DNA of 64,000 bases, from NCBI GenBank assembly GCA_018398585.1, contig JAGTTD010000003.1, forward strand, positions 5,526,637 through 5,590,636, in the 5' to 3' direction. A program made the position numbers and the translations under genes. Shown one piece after another: positions 22,419 to 34,544 of the stretch. Positions within the stretch are counted from its first letter, which is position 1. Each line of letters starts with the position of its first letter. The DNA is from Simmondsia chinensis. Its lineage: Eukaryota; Streptophyta; Magnoliopsida; Caryophyllales; Simmondsiaceae. The notes beneath the pieces were generated by a model that was not told the DNA's origin, made no database searches, and was given only the letters and a program-made list of their open reading frames with translations.

Positions 22419-23657
22419 CGACGACAATGAGGCTTTTGTATAGGTAAACCTAGAGAACTAAATTACATATAGTGCCCTTAGAGTTAGGTTGACCTAACAG
22501 TAAAATAGTAAAAAGCATCTGTGAACTCCAGCCGTTGCCCGAAATGGCCTAAAAAAAGAAAATATTTCCCAAAATGACATATTTTATAAAATATTGCCCG
22601 AAATAGCCTACACGTGACGAAAACTATTTTTATAGATTAAATTTAAAAAAAATTGAGGTAAGCCATACAGGGCCTGCCATTGTGCAGGCCCTATATTTTG
22701 CAAGGCCTGCACAGAATTACAATTTTTTTAAATTAAACTTTTTAATTTTAAATTAGTAATTAAATTAGGTACATTCAATTATAAATTTATTATTATATTA
22801 TCTTAAGTTTTATGATATATATCTTAATTAAATTACATATAGAATTTATAATAATTATTTAAATTAAACTACATTAATATTCGATTACTATTTTATTGCA
22901 ATTCACTAAACTTTTTAACAAAATATAAGCATGTCTTATATATTATTTTGGTTACGTATCATATCATCATTTTTTGTTAGAATTTGGTTGTATTTCTTAC
23001 AAAAATTAATCAAATTTTAACTTACGAAAATTCATAAAATTTCTAGAAAATATTAATATCCGATTGATAAAATTTTAAAATTTCAGGGTACCTAAGTGAT
23101 AAGATATTGAAACATCAAGTTACTCATTATACATATTAATATATCACGGTACCTAGGTAAATAATTGTCAAATCTCATATTAGATAACGATCGTCTATAT
23201 TGTAATAGGGATAATACAATATTCTTATAGTAGAATATTTTATTTTTATCTAATTAATAGTGTATGATAATTTTTTTAGATATTTTAGATTTATTGAATA
23301 ATGTGTTTCAAAAAATATTAAACTATTTATGTTATATAGTCTTTTAAATATAGCAATTTTGCTAAATAATATATAAAGAAAGGACTGTTATTATATAGAT
23401 CTAATAATAATTAAACTCTAAAATTACATATAGATAATATAAATTAATATTTAATAAATAGCTTAATTTAAATAATTATTATAAAGTATATACGTAATTT
23501 AATTAAAATGTATATCATAAAATTTAATATAATATAATAATAAATTTATAATTAAATACATCTAATTTAATTGAAAAAAAGATATAATTGTGTGCAGGCC
23601 CTGCACAGCACGGTTTGTACAAGGCCTGCACAATGGCAGGCTCCCCTCAATTTATTT

Positions 23658-26600
23658 GGGAAATTGTACGGTTTAGACGCCCCAGCCCCCCCGCCCCCCC
23701 CCCCCCCCCCCCTCCCCAAAAAAAAAACTTTTTTAGACCCCTATAACCTTAAATAGACTTTTTTGGACAAAAATGCCCTCCCACCTCACCCCCCCCATCC
23801 GTCCTCTCTCTCTCCCTTTCTCTCTCCTCATTTAATACAAGGCAGGCAAAATGACACTTTTTTGACTTTTTCACTCTTCATTTTCTTCATTTTCTTTTTC
23901 CTTTCGAATTTTTTTGTCAAAAAAAAAAATTTATTTTCAAATTTGCCCTTCCTTCTTCTTTCCTCCCAGACCTTGTTTACGCGTGTTTCATGTAATTAAT
24001 GGTGTCTGAAATAAAATCATACACTGTGTATGATGCATTATAATGCTGTAAAGTAAACTTATTCAGGTGTATCACAAGAAATTAGTGGTAAATGACTCAT
24101 CATACACAATGTATGATAGGTTATATTGGCATAAAATCAACTTTTGCTGATTTTTCAAGTAATTAGGGGTACAGTGGTCTGAAATCGAATCATACACTGG
24201 GTATGATGCGTTTTAATGGTGTAAAATGACCTTATTCAGGTACACTTGAAGTAGTTAGTGGTAAATAACTTGTCATACACAATGTATGATAGGTTTTAAT
24301 GGCATAAAATCAACTTTTACTGGTTTTTTTAAGTAATTACTATTACAGTGGGCTGAAATTGAATCATACAATGGGTATGACGAGTTAAAATAGTTTAATA
24401 TGAACCTTTTCAGGTATATTTCAAGTAATTAGTGGTAAATGACCTATCGTACACAAATTATTATAGGTTTTAATGGCATGAAATCAACTTTTGCAGATTT
24501 TTTTATGTAATTACGGTTGCAGCGGTCTGAAATTGAATCATACACTCGGTATGATGCGTTTTAATGGTGTAAAATAAACTTATTCAGGTGTATTTCAAGC
24601 AATTAGTGGTAAATGACTTATCATACACAATGTATGATAGGTTATAATGGCAAAAAATCAACTTTTGCTGTTTTTTCAAGTAATTAGGGGTATAGTGGTC
24701 TGAAATCGAATCATACACTGGGTATGATGCGTTATAGTGGTGTAAAGTGACCTTATTCAGGTATACTTAAAATAATTAGCGGTAAAGAACTTGTCATACA
24801 CAATGTATGGTGGGTTTTATTGGCATAAAATCAACTTTTGCTGTTTTTTTCAAGTAATTAGGGGTACAGTGGTCTGAAATGGAATCATACACTGGGTATG
24901 ATGCGTTTTAATGGTGTAAAATGAACTTATTCAGGTGTATTCCAAGCAATTAGTAGTAAAAGACTTGTCATACACAATGTATGATAGGTTTTAATGGTAT
25001 AAAATCAACTTTTGCTCGTTTTTTCAAGTAATTACTATTACAATGGGCTGAAATCGAATCATACAATGGGTATGATGCGTTAAAATGGTTTAAAATGAAC
25101 CTTTTCATGTATTTTTCAAGTAATTAGTGGTAAATGACTTATCATACACAAATTATTATAGGTTTTAATGGCATGAAATCAACTTTTGTAGTTTTTTTCA
25201 TGTAATTACTGTTGCAGTGGTCTGAAATCGGATCATACCATGGGTATGATGCATTTTAATAGTGTAAAATGAACTTATTCAGGTGTATTCCAAGCAATTA
25301 GTGGTAAATGACTTGTCATACACAATGTATGATAGGTTTAAATGGCATAAAATTAACTTTTACTGGTTTTTTCAAGTAATTACTGTTACAGTGGGCTGAA
25401 TTCGAATCATACAATGGGTATGATGCGTTAGAATGGTTTAAAATGAACCTTTTCAGGTATGTTTCAAGTAATTAGTGGTAAATGACTTATCATAAACAAA
25501 TTATTATAGGTTTTAATGGCTTAAAATCGACTTTTGCAGTTTTTATTATATATTTAGTCTTACAGTGGTCTGAAATCAGGTTCTACGCTGTGTATGATCC
25601 CTTAAAATGGTTATAATGAACTTTTTCAGGTATATTTCAAGCAATTAGTGGTAAATGACTTATCATACACAATGTATGATAGGTTATAATGGAATAAAAT
25701 CAACTTTTGCTGGTTTTTTCAAGTAATTAGGGGTATAGTGGTCTGAAATCGAATCATACAATGGGTATGATGCGTTAAAATGGCTTAATATGAACCTTTT
25801 TAGGTATGTTTCAAGTAATTAGTGGTAAATGACCTATCATACACAAATTATTATAGGTTTTAATGGCATGAAATCAACTTTTGCAGTTTTTTTTTATGTA
25901 TTTAGTCTTAAAGTGGTCTGAAATCAGGTCATACACTGTGTATGATCCCTTAAAATGGTTATAATGAACTTTTTCAGATATCTTTCAAGCAATTAGTGGT
26001 AAATGACTTATCATACACAATGTATGATAGGTTATAATGGAATAAAATCAACTTTTGCTGGTTTTTTCAAGTAATTAGGGGTATAGTGGTCTGAAATCGA
26101 ATCATACAATGGGTATGATGCGTTAAAATGGCTTAATATGAACCTTTTTAGGTATGTTTTCAAGTAATTAGTGGTAAATGACCTATCATACACAAATTAT
26201 TATAGGTTTTAATGGCATGAAATTAACTTTTGCAGTTTTTTTTATGTAATTATTGTTGCAGTAGTTTGAAATCGAATCATACACTGGGTATGATGCGTTT
26301 TAATGGTGTAAAATGAACTTATTCAGGTGTATTCTAAACAATTAGTGGTAAATGACTTGTCATACACAATGTATGATAGGTTTAAATGGCATAAAATCAA
26401 CTTTTACTGGTTTTTTCAAGTAATTAGGGGTATAGTGGTATGAAATCGAATCATACACTGGGTATGATGAGTTTTAATGGTGTAAAATGAACTTATTCAG
26501 GTGTAGTTAAAACAATTAGTGGTAAATGACTTATCATACACAATGTATGATAGGTTATAATGGCATAAAATCAACTTTTGCTTTTTTTTTCATGTAATTG

Positions 26601-27023
26601 GGGGTACAGTGGTCTGAAATCGAATCATAAACTGGGTATGATGCATTATAGTGGTGTAAAGTGACCTTATTCAGGTATACTTGAAATAATTAGCGGTAAA
26701 GAACTTGTCATACACAATGTATGATAGGTTTTATTGGCATAAAATTAACTTTTGCAGGTTTTTTTCATATATTTAGGGATACAGTGGTCTAAAATCTGCT
26801 TATATACGTGTATTTCAAGTTTTATTGGTGTATGATGCACTTCATACACGGTGTATGATGGGTTATATTTGTGTAAAATCAGCGTGTATTTGTGTATTTT
26901 TGGGGTGTGTATTTAGAAAAAAAATATACATTTTCAGTAAAGTAATCCGTACGATTTCCCTTCAAAAAGGCCCTCCCATTCACCTCCCCCCACCCGTCCC
27001 CTTTCTCTCTCCTCATTTAATGC
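23658..27023 (+). repeat. MULE left terminal inverted repeat
   Basis: 3366 bp. It comprises a terminal G/C-rich and pyrimidine-rich lead (23658-23998) and an array of about 174-bp double units (about 24000-26920). An inner segment follows that includes CAGTAAAGTAATCCGTACG and CTCTCCTCATTTAATGC, where similarity to the right TIR stops. Within the array the palindromic cores CATACACAATGTATG and CATACACTGGGTATG alternate. Variants with CACAAATTATTATAG also occur. Confidence 0.85.
24000..26920 (+). repeat. Palindrome-centred tandem array in left TIR
   Basis: Same-type cores lie about 173-175 bp apart (for example near 24101, 24274, 24449 and 24622). Each period contains two related monomers of about 87 bp with the plan 'aaaatcaactt...aagtaatta...ggt...TCATACAC..TGTATGA..gttttaatgg'. 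The same plan recurs in the 83-84-bp arrays in the middle of the element. The array is non-coding in all frames. Confidence 0.85.
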
Positions 27024-27108
27024 CATCCTATCCGTACCCTTGCTCTCGCCTCATTTACTTACAGCTGTAAAACCCCTTCCCGCCTTTCTGTCTTCCCCAT
27101 AAGCAACT

Positions 27109-27298
27109 TGTTTTATAAGCCACCAGTCACTCTCCTCTTTCTCTCACCCGTTCATTCTCTCTCTCCTCTTTCCCAATTTGTTCATCCTCTTTCTCCTCTA
27201 CTTCAGCTGCGATTCTCGTTCCCGTGGGTCTGACCTCTGTTTTCACACCTTCATCCTTGATCTATAGCTGCTCCAGTCTTTAATCACCATTTTCGAAG
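27109..27298 (+). promoter_or_regulatory. Probable promoter and 5' UTR exon of the Ulp1-like gene
   Basis: A TATA-like TTTTATAAGCC lies at about 27110, just inside the TIR boundary. It is followed by a pyrimidine-rich leader and a clean splice donor (GAAG/GTGAGT at 27299). The first intron would run to the acceptor TTTCAG ending at 27884, immediately before the ATG. Placement is inferred from signals only. Confidence 0.45.
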
Positions 27299-27519
27299 GT
27301 GAGTAAGAATTATTTTTGTAGGGTTTAGGGTTTTGGTGCTCCAATGTATAATATCCGTTTGTTTCGTACCATTTCCTGAACATAGTGCATAGTATTTGTT
27401 AGGGTTTAGGGTTTTGGTGTTAGTGGCTTTGTGATTAGTGTTTTTTATTTGTGTAAAATGATCTTCTGCATGTTTTGTGGTTTTTTTTCACTTAAAATCG
27501 ACCTTTGTGGTATAATAAA

Positions 27520-27870
27520 CTTCTGCATGCTTCATATGAGCAACCATACAGTGTGTAGGATTGGTTTTAATGGTGTAAAATCAACTTGTGTATATGTTTT
27601 TTAAGTAAGTAGTTTATGAGCAACCATACAGTGTGTCTGATTGGGTTTAATGGTGTATAACCAACCTGTGTTTGTTTATGTTAAGTAATTAGTGGTGTAT
27701 AATCGATCATACAGTGTGTAGGATTGGTTTTAATGGTATATAACCAACTTGTGTTTGTGTATTATAAGTAATTGAGTGGTGGTGTATAATCAATCATACA
27801 CTCTGTATGATTTATTTCAATGGAGTAGAACCAAAGTGTGTCTGTTTGTGTTCAGTAATTAATGGTGTAT
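27520..27870 (+). repeat. 83-bp palindrome repeats inside the 5' UTR intron
   Basis: About four units of the same family as the TIR arrays (GGTGTATAACCAACCTGTG, CATACAGTGTGTAGGATTGG) fill the leader intron of the Ulp1-like gene. They lie on the same strand as the left TIR units. Confidence 0.7.
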
Positions 27871-27884
27871 TGATTTTATTTCAG

Positions 27885-29933
27885 ATGGCATTTTACACAC
27901 GTAGGAAAAGCCGTCCTGCAGTTGAGGTTGATTACATTTTCCCGAGGGGTTTCTGGAAATTCCTCCAAGTCAACCAAATAGGTTTGTCAACCAAGGTTGT
28001 TATGAAGATAAAGGAAATCTTAAAGGACGACGAAGCCAAGGTTTGACACTGTATCCATTTTAATTATGTTGACTTTTGACAATGACATTTATGATCCCAT
28101 ATTAACTAAAAGTGTTTTGCATTACAGCTTGCCCTTGCCTCACAATACAATATTGGGCATCTGCTTGAGCTGAGTGAGACCAATGTCAGCTTCTGGCATA
28201 GTCTCATTCACGTTGTCCTTCTCCACCAGGTGGCCAACCCCAATCCCGAGGAGTTATCATTCTTATTTGGTGGGAAGGTAGTGCATCTTGGGAGGAGGGA
28301 GTTTTGCATTCTCACCGGCTTGAGATATGCCGGTGTGGAAGATGTACGCGGTGGTTCCAACAGGCTGGTTGCCAAGTATGGCATGAGGGGGAGGATGACT
28401 AGGCAGCAGCTTTTTGATGCATGCAGAACCTGCTCCATTATGGAGGACCAAGTTAAGCTTGCTGTTGCGTACCTGGTCGAGGGTCTACTGTTCGCCAAAC
28501 GCAAGCGAACGGGCATTGACCCGAACATCCTGGCCCTCATGGACGATGTGGACTCTTTCAATCGTGTTGCATGGGGACCCTTGAGCTGGAAATTCTTGGT
28601 GGGGAAGCTCAAGGATTTCGCTGCAAGAATGCACCACGGTTTGGAGAATACCTACTCCGTCCACGGGTTCTATGATGTGGTTTCCATATTTGCCTTGGAA
28701 ACCCTTCCAGAACTTGCCAAGATTGGGGGGGTGAGGGTTGGCGACCAGCCTCTTGGGCGGATCCTTAACTGGAAGATGTCCGTTAAGGCTCCGTACTCCG
28801 CTCTGCTCTCAACGGTATTTGATCAGGTAATAAATACACTATGTTGTTATTGTTTTACTACTATATGTTTCATATATTTTGGGTTAGAAGTGTGTTTTGT
28901 AATTTTACTAACGTGTATATGATGTATCTTCCTTTGTTCAGCAATTGAATGCCGAACCGACTAGTCATACACCGTGTATGGTTGATGCTAAAGGTGTAAA
29001 ATCAACCTGTGTTAGTGTGTTTTGAATAAAGAGTGGTGTATGATTAGTCATAGGGTTAAACTGTGTAAAATGAACTTGTTTATGTGTGTAAAATCAACTT
29101 TTCTCAACTAATTAGTTTTGAATCGCAGGAAATGGATGTAATTCTGCACTACATTTTGGAGAAGAAATATCAGTGGCCAGAGCAATTCGACCAGAGGGCA
29201 ACATGCGCGGACACAACGGTTGCTCCTCAATTTGGACCCCTACTAAAACAGATTCAAAACAGTGGAATTCCGCTTGAGTCAGCTTTTACTGATTTTGATT
29301 CATTGATCGTTAAGTTCCTTGCCGGGGATGCCACGTATGGGGTCGGATGCCACAACGCGGATCGGATATACATGCCCATTAATCAACCTAATCAACATTG
29401 GTTCCTTGCTGCCATCCATCTTAATGATTGGCGGATACAGGTATTTGATTCCTTGTACTCCGCCAAATCCAGGGCAGCAAGATTAGAACATGTGGAACCA
29501 ATTGCAAAATTGCTTCCACATGCTCTAGCGTTAGTTAATTTTTGGGATGTCCGAAAGGACCTCATACAGTTCAAGGGCAAGCCTTTCTCGGTAACTTACA
29601 ACCGGAATGAATGTCCACAGCAAAGGGGGTATGACATCTACTTCTCATGCAATTTTACTATTCCGTTCATTTGGACTTTTGGTCATGAAGTGGATGCAAA
29701 ATAGTCATTACTTGCAATGATGTATAATTTCTGACTGTGGAATCTATATTAATATTAACTGCAGGTCAGACTGTGAAATTTTTGTTGTAAAGTTCATAGA
29801 ATTTTTGCTGACCAAAGGACTGAGCATCTCCCAATGCACGCAAGCGCAGATGGGGAAATTGCGGCTGTATACTTCTGTACACTTGTACAGACACGGAAGG
29901 AATAAATGGCTTCAAATGCATACATGTAAATAA
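27885..29933 (+). CDS. MULE-borne DUF1985 + Ulp1-like (C48) protease, 4 exons
   Basis: Exons 27885-28040, 28128-28826, 29129-29628 and 29765-29933 join in frame with GT-AG introns into 507 residues. The ATG directly follows the acceptor of a leader intron. Residues about 75-230 match DUF1985 (GRREFCILTGLRYAG; LLFAKRKRTGIDPNILALMD; SFNRVAWGPLSW). Residues about 290-490 form a C48 protease fold with His375 (NQHWFLAAIHL), Asp392 (IQVFDSLYS), Gln450 (ECPQQRG) and Cys455 (SDCEIFVVKF). The His-Asp spacing is 17, as in Ulp1. The usual glycine after the cysteine is glutamate. C48 enzymes remove SUMO-like modifiers. DUF1985/Ulp genes are known cargo of plant MULEs. No stop or frameshift is present, so expression is plausible. 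Confidence 0.8.
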
Positions 29934-29940
29934 AATTACG

Positions 29941-30225
29941 TCATTCATTATACATTGTTTTCATTATACTGAAAATTGTATGTAATAAAAATGCATACTT
30001 GTACCAAAGGATTTACATTGTATTCATTATATTGAAAGTTGTATGTAATATTGTATATTTCGATGTTGTTGTATGTTCCTATTGATGTATTTTCAAATGG
30101 TGTAATAAAAATGCATACTTGTACCAAAGGATTTATATAGTATTCATTATATTGAAAGTGGTATGTAATATTGTATATTTCGATGTTGTATGTTCCTATT
30201 GATGTATTCACACGTGCAAAGGTTG
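29941..30225 (+). repeat. 120-bp tandem duplication downstream of the protease gene
   Basis: TGTAATAAAAATGCATACTT occurs at 29981 and again at 30101, and the 120 bp around it is duplicated almost exactly. Related sequence lies in inverse orientation at about 32430-32550, beyond the stop of the facing transposase exon. This suggests shared 3'-end DNA for the two convergent genes. Confidence 0.65.
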
Positions 30226-30700
30226 TTATTAACCATTAAAACTCATCCTACACTGTTTATGATTGGTTATACACCACTAAGTACCTAAAACACAATTGTA
30301 AAACTTGATTTTTCACCCATATAACTCATCATACACAGCGTATTAATGGTGTGACACCAATAATTTCCAACAAACTTAAAAATACATGCACAGCCCGTGA
30401 TTTTACCATACATAAAACTCGTCATACACTGTGTATGATACGTAGAACTTGACACACATTAAAACCCTGCATACAATTTGTATGACAAACTGGACATATA
30501 TAACTGCTGGAACTACATACAGTTGTCCCTCTGCATATGTTGTCTGTAAAGTGCATCCACTGCATGCATACAAAGTTCAAGATCCTTATCATGCGGATAA
30601 ACTTCACACCATTACAACTCATCATACACGTACACCATGTGTGATTGATCATACACCACTAATTGCTTGGTAGACCGTTGATGAAACATGATCCGTAGAA
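30226..30700 (-). repeat. Dispersed palindrome repeats, inverse orientation
   Basis: About five units with CATACACTGTGTATGA-like cores and 'ttatacaccactaa' words run opposite to the left-hand units. Spacing is irregular compared with the neighbouring arrays. Confidence 0.6.
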
Positions 30701-30824
30701 GTGCCACCTCTCTTTGTGTCTCAGCTGTCACTGGCCCACCACCGCCGCTGCTAGATCCACTTACATTAGGAATTTAAATGGGTCGATATAATGAGGAACC
30801 GTATATGCTTGGCTTCCTGTCCAT
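30612..30824 (-). pseudogene. Possible third small MULE ORF with one stop
   Basis: The minus strand has a TATA-like CCCCTATAAAGGG at about 30844-30832. Then comes ATG 30824 (MDRKPSIYGSSLYRPI) and a TAA at 30776-30774. The same frame then stays open through a Ser/Gly-rich segment (GSSSGGGGPVTAETQREVAL) to a TAA at 30612. It lies in the only non-repetitive stretch of the intergenic region (about 30700-31000). No homology is recognised; chance is possible. Confidence 0.25.
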
Positions 30825-31059
30825 CTCATCCCTTTATAGGGGGAGAACCGTGGGAGAGGGGTATGATAAAGTAGGTGGTAGTTGAGGTTATTAAATGTCT
30901 TGCTTGGTAGTCCATTATGACCCCTGAACATTCAATGTTCAACCACCAACCACCCCAACCGGTCAGCCTCATCCATATAAATCAACAAGGGCATTTATAT
31001 TGCTTGGTACACAATTTCATTAATAGTTGTGGCAATTATAGTGTTTAAAATACTTAGTA

Positions 31060-32225
31060 GTGTTTTGCTTACCATAAATAGTGTATGATGAACCTTAATG
31101 GTGTGAAATCAACTTGTACAAGTGTGTTTTAACTACTTAGTGGTGTATGACTTACCATACTTAGTGTATGACAAGTATTAATGGTGTGAAATCAACTTGT
31201 ACAAGTGTCTTTCAACTACTTAGTAGTGTATGACTTACCATACATAGTGTATGATAAGTCTTAATGGTATGAAATCAACTTGTACAAGTGTGTTTCAACT
31301 ACTTAGTGGTGTATAACTTACCATACTTAGTGTATGACCAGTATTAATGGTGTGAAATCTACTTGTACAAGTGTGTTTCAACTACTTAGTGGTGTATGAC
31401 TTACCATACTTAGTGTATGACCAGTATTAATGGTGTGAAATCTACTTGCACAAGTGTGTTTCAACTACTTAGTGGTGTATGACTTACCATACTTAGTGTA
31501 TGACAAGTATTAATGGTGTGAAATCAACTTGTACAAGTGTGCTTCAACTACTTAGTAGTGTATGACTTACCATACTTAGTGTATGACAAGTATTAATGGT
31601 GTGAAATCAACTTGTATAAGTGTGTTTCAACTACTTAGTAGTGTATTACTTACCATACATAGTGTATGATGAGTATTAATGGTGTGAAATCAACTTGTAC
31701 AAGTGTGTTACAACTACTTAGTAGTGTATTACTTACCATACATAGTGTATGATGAGTTTTAATGGTGTGAAATCAACTTCTACAAGTGTGTTTCAACTAC
31801 TTAGTGGTGTATGACTTACCATACTTAGTGTATGACAAGTATTAATGGTGTGAAATCAACTTGTACAAGTGTGTTTCAACTACTTAGTAGTGTATTACTT
31901 ACCATACATAGTGTATGATGAGTTTTAATGGTGTGAAATCAACTTCTACAAGTGTGTTTCAACTACTTAGTGGTGTATGACTTACCATACTTAGTGTATG
32001 ACCAGTATTAATGGCGTGAAATCAACTTCTACAAGTGTGTTTCAACTACTTAGTGGTGTATTACCTACCATACATAGTGTATGATGAGTATTAATGGTGT
32101 GAAATCAACTTGTACAAGTGTGTTTCAACTACTTAGTGGTGTATGACTTACCATACTTAGTGTATGACAAGTATTAATGCTGTGAAATCAACTTGTACAA
32201 GTGTGTTTCAACTACTTAGTGTGGC
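31060..32225 (+). repeat. 84-bp tandem array, about 14 copies
   Basis: The unit 'tagtggtgtatgacttacc ATACTTAGTGTATGAC ... ggtgtgaaatcaacttgtac...caactact' repeats every 84 bp. Copies are much more uniform than those in the TIRs. The uniformity suggests recent expansion or homogenisation. The core is a relaxed version of the TIR palindrome. Confidence 0.9.
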
Positions 32226-32572
32226 GACACTGACCTGTGGACACCTTTGATGCTGATATGTGTGGCGATACACCATCCATGCATGTCGACATACATCGTA
32301 ACACACTTGAAAAACACATCAACCACTTAGAACACACAATTGGGACCATCTTCAAATCAATTCATTGACAGTTTTCATTACAGGAATATACAACAGTATG
32401 AAAATATACACAATTTTCATTACCCTATTACATACACATCACAACCTTTTGACAATTTTCAGTACACTGGATACAACGTAAATCCTATGGTAATGTACAA
32501 TGTATATCCTATGGTAAAACGAAATTATATAGGTATGTCACAAGTAAAATTTATACATTTGAAGACTGTAAG

Positions 32573-33064
32573 TTAATTTGGAGGAGGTACTTGAGATGGA
32601 CGGCCGGAGTTGGATAAGGTGCATTCGCCACTAGGATACAGAGCAATTGGATTCTTGCACGTGGATCGGTTATGCCCATGTTTCTTGCACCGACTGCACC
32701 TTTGATGAACACGCTCCTCACCGACAGACGGAATCCTCCTCTTCCGCCTCCTCCCAGAAGAGGTTCGCACGCCGGGTGGAAGAAGATTCATGTCAGCTAC
32801 ATCATGCGGGATACGCCAGTCACTTATGTGCGGCATCGGGTAGACGACACTTCTATACGACTCGTACCAATTTTCTCTACTGTAGTACGGCGAGCACAAG
32901 TCGTACAGAGCATAAGGACTGTGCTGTACCACTGCTAACGCATGCTCACATGGAAGCTGCTCAAGCTGAAACCTGCGGCAGGTACATGGCCAGAGCGACA
33001 TATCTATTACAAAGTTTTTCTCCCCATCGATGACGTCTAACGTATGATCATCAGCTCGCAATAT
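32573..33064 (-). pseudogene. MULE transposase, C-terminal exon only
   Basis: Acceptor CTGCAG precedes an exon reading ILRADDHTLDVIDGEK and ending at the TAA at 32573 (163 residues). It contains a SWIM zinc finger (CTCRRFQLEQLPCEHA) and a CCHC knuckle (RCSRCKKHGHNRSTC), the standard C-terminal order in plant MuDR-type transposases. The catalytic DDE domain and N-terminal DNA-binding domain are absent. Upstream on this strand lie a repeat array (33.2-34.47 kb) and then only a leader-like exon near 34.55-34.70 kb. Internal deletion or replacement is the likely cause. Confidence 0.8.
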
Positions 33065-33189
33065 CTGCAGTACCACAATAATAGACAAACGCGTCAAACA
33101 ACAAAGGTGCATGCAAAATACAAAAATATGAGAAAAATAAAAAAAAATTAAAAAAAACAACAAATAACACCACTTTAAGAAAGAATACA

Positions 33190-34470
33190 TGGTGTATGAT
33201 TTGCGTTACAGTCATAAACAAGTTCATCACACACCTTTTAAAGCAATCATACACGGTCTATGGTTAAGGATACCACATTCTATACACGAAAGACACCAAA
33301 ACAGGTTCATTCTAAACCACTCAAAGCTATCATATACGGTGTATGGTAAACCATACACCATTCTGTACTTGAAAGACACCAAAATAAGTTCATCATACAC
33401 CCTTTGAAGCTCTCATACACAGTGTATGGTTTAATAGGCCCCATTATATACACAGTTAAAACCAATCATACACGGTGTATGATGGATTATTCACCGTTAA
33501 TTACTTAACATACACAAATAGAACTTGGCTATACACCATAAAACCAATCCTACACAGTGTATGACTGATTATACACCATTAATTACTTAACATACACATA
33601 CACAGGTTGGTTATACACCATTAAACCCAATCCTACACAGTGTATGACTGATTATACACCATTAATTACTTGACATACACATACACAGGTTGGTTATACG
33701 CTATTAAACCCAATCATACACAGTGTATGGTTGCTCATAAACCACTAATTACTTAAAAAACGTCTGCACAAGTTAGTTATACACCATTTAACCCAATCCT
33801 ACACAGTGTATGACTGATTATACACCATTAATTACTTAACATACACATACACAGGTTGGTTATACGCCATTAAACCCAATCCTACACAGTGTATGACTGA
33901 TTATACACCATTAATTACTTAACATACACATACACAGGTTGGTTATACACCATTAAACCCAATCATACACAGTGTATGGTTGCTCATAAACCACTAATTA
34001 CTTAAAAAACGTCTGCACAAGTTGGTTATACACCATTAAACCCAATCCTACACAGTGTATGATTGATTATACACCATTAATTACTTAACATACACATACA
34101 CAAGTTGGTTATACAACATTAAAACCAATCATACACAGTGTATGATTGATTATACACCACTAATTACTTAACACACACAAACACAAGTTGGTTATACGCC
34201 ATTAAACCCAATCCTACACAGTGTATGACTGATTATACACCATTAATAACTTAACATACACAAACACAAGTTGATTTCACACCATTCAAACCTATCATAC
34301 ACGGTGTATGATAGATCATACAGCACTATTTACATGAAGCACACCTAAACAAGTTGATTTCACACCATTAAAACCTATCATACACGATGTATGACTAATC
34401 ATACACCACTAGTGAGTTCAAACACACCAAAAGAAAGTTATAATACATCATTTAAACCAATCATAAACCA
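33190..34470 (-). repeat. 83-bp tandem array upstream of the transposase exon
   Basis: About 13-15 units with CTACACAGTGTATGACTG or CATACACAGTGTATGGTT cores repeat every 83 bp, e.g. TTGGTTATACACCATTAAAC. Read on the minus strand they match the 5' UTR-intron units of the protease gene, so each gene has the array in its own upstream region. Confidence 0.85.
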
Positions 34471-34544
34471 TAAACAACTTGTAACACACTGACCTCATAG
34501 GACAAGGATACATTAACGACAATGTTAGCAAATGGTCATGTTAC

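Noticed and set aside
27807..27884. Upstream extension of the protease gene to an ATG at 27807
   Set aside because: The 26 extra codons lie in repeat DNA and end at a TTTCAG acceptor directly before the ATG at 27885. They look like intron sequence.
29084..29704. Ulp1-like protease apparently lacking its catalytic cysteine (frame reads YDIYFSC and stops at 29704)
   Set aside because: The bases after 29628 form an intron (GTATGA donor, TGCAG acceptor). The spliced frame contains the expected SDC segment, so the cysteine is not missing.
31060..32225. Regular direct repeats as a CRISPR array
   Set aside because: The repeated unit is the whole 84 bp with no unique spacers, the context is a plant transposon, and no cas genes are present. 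It is a tandem satellite-type array.
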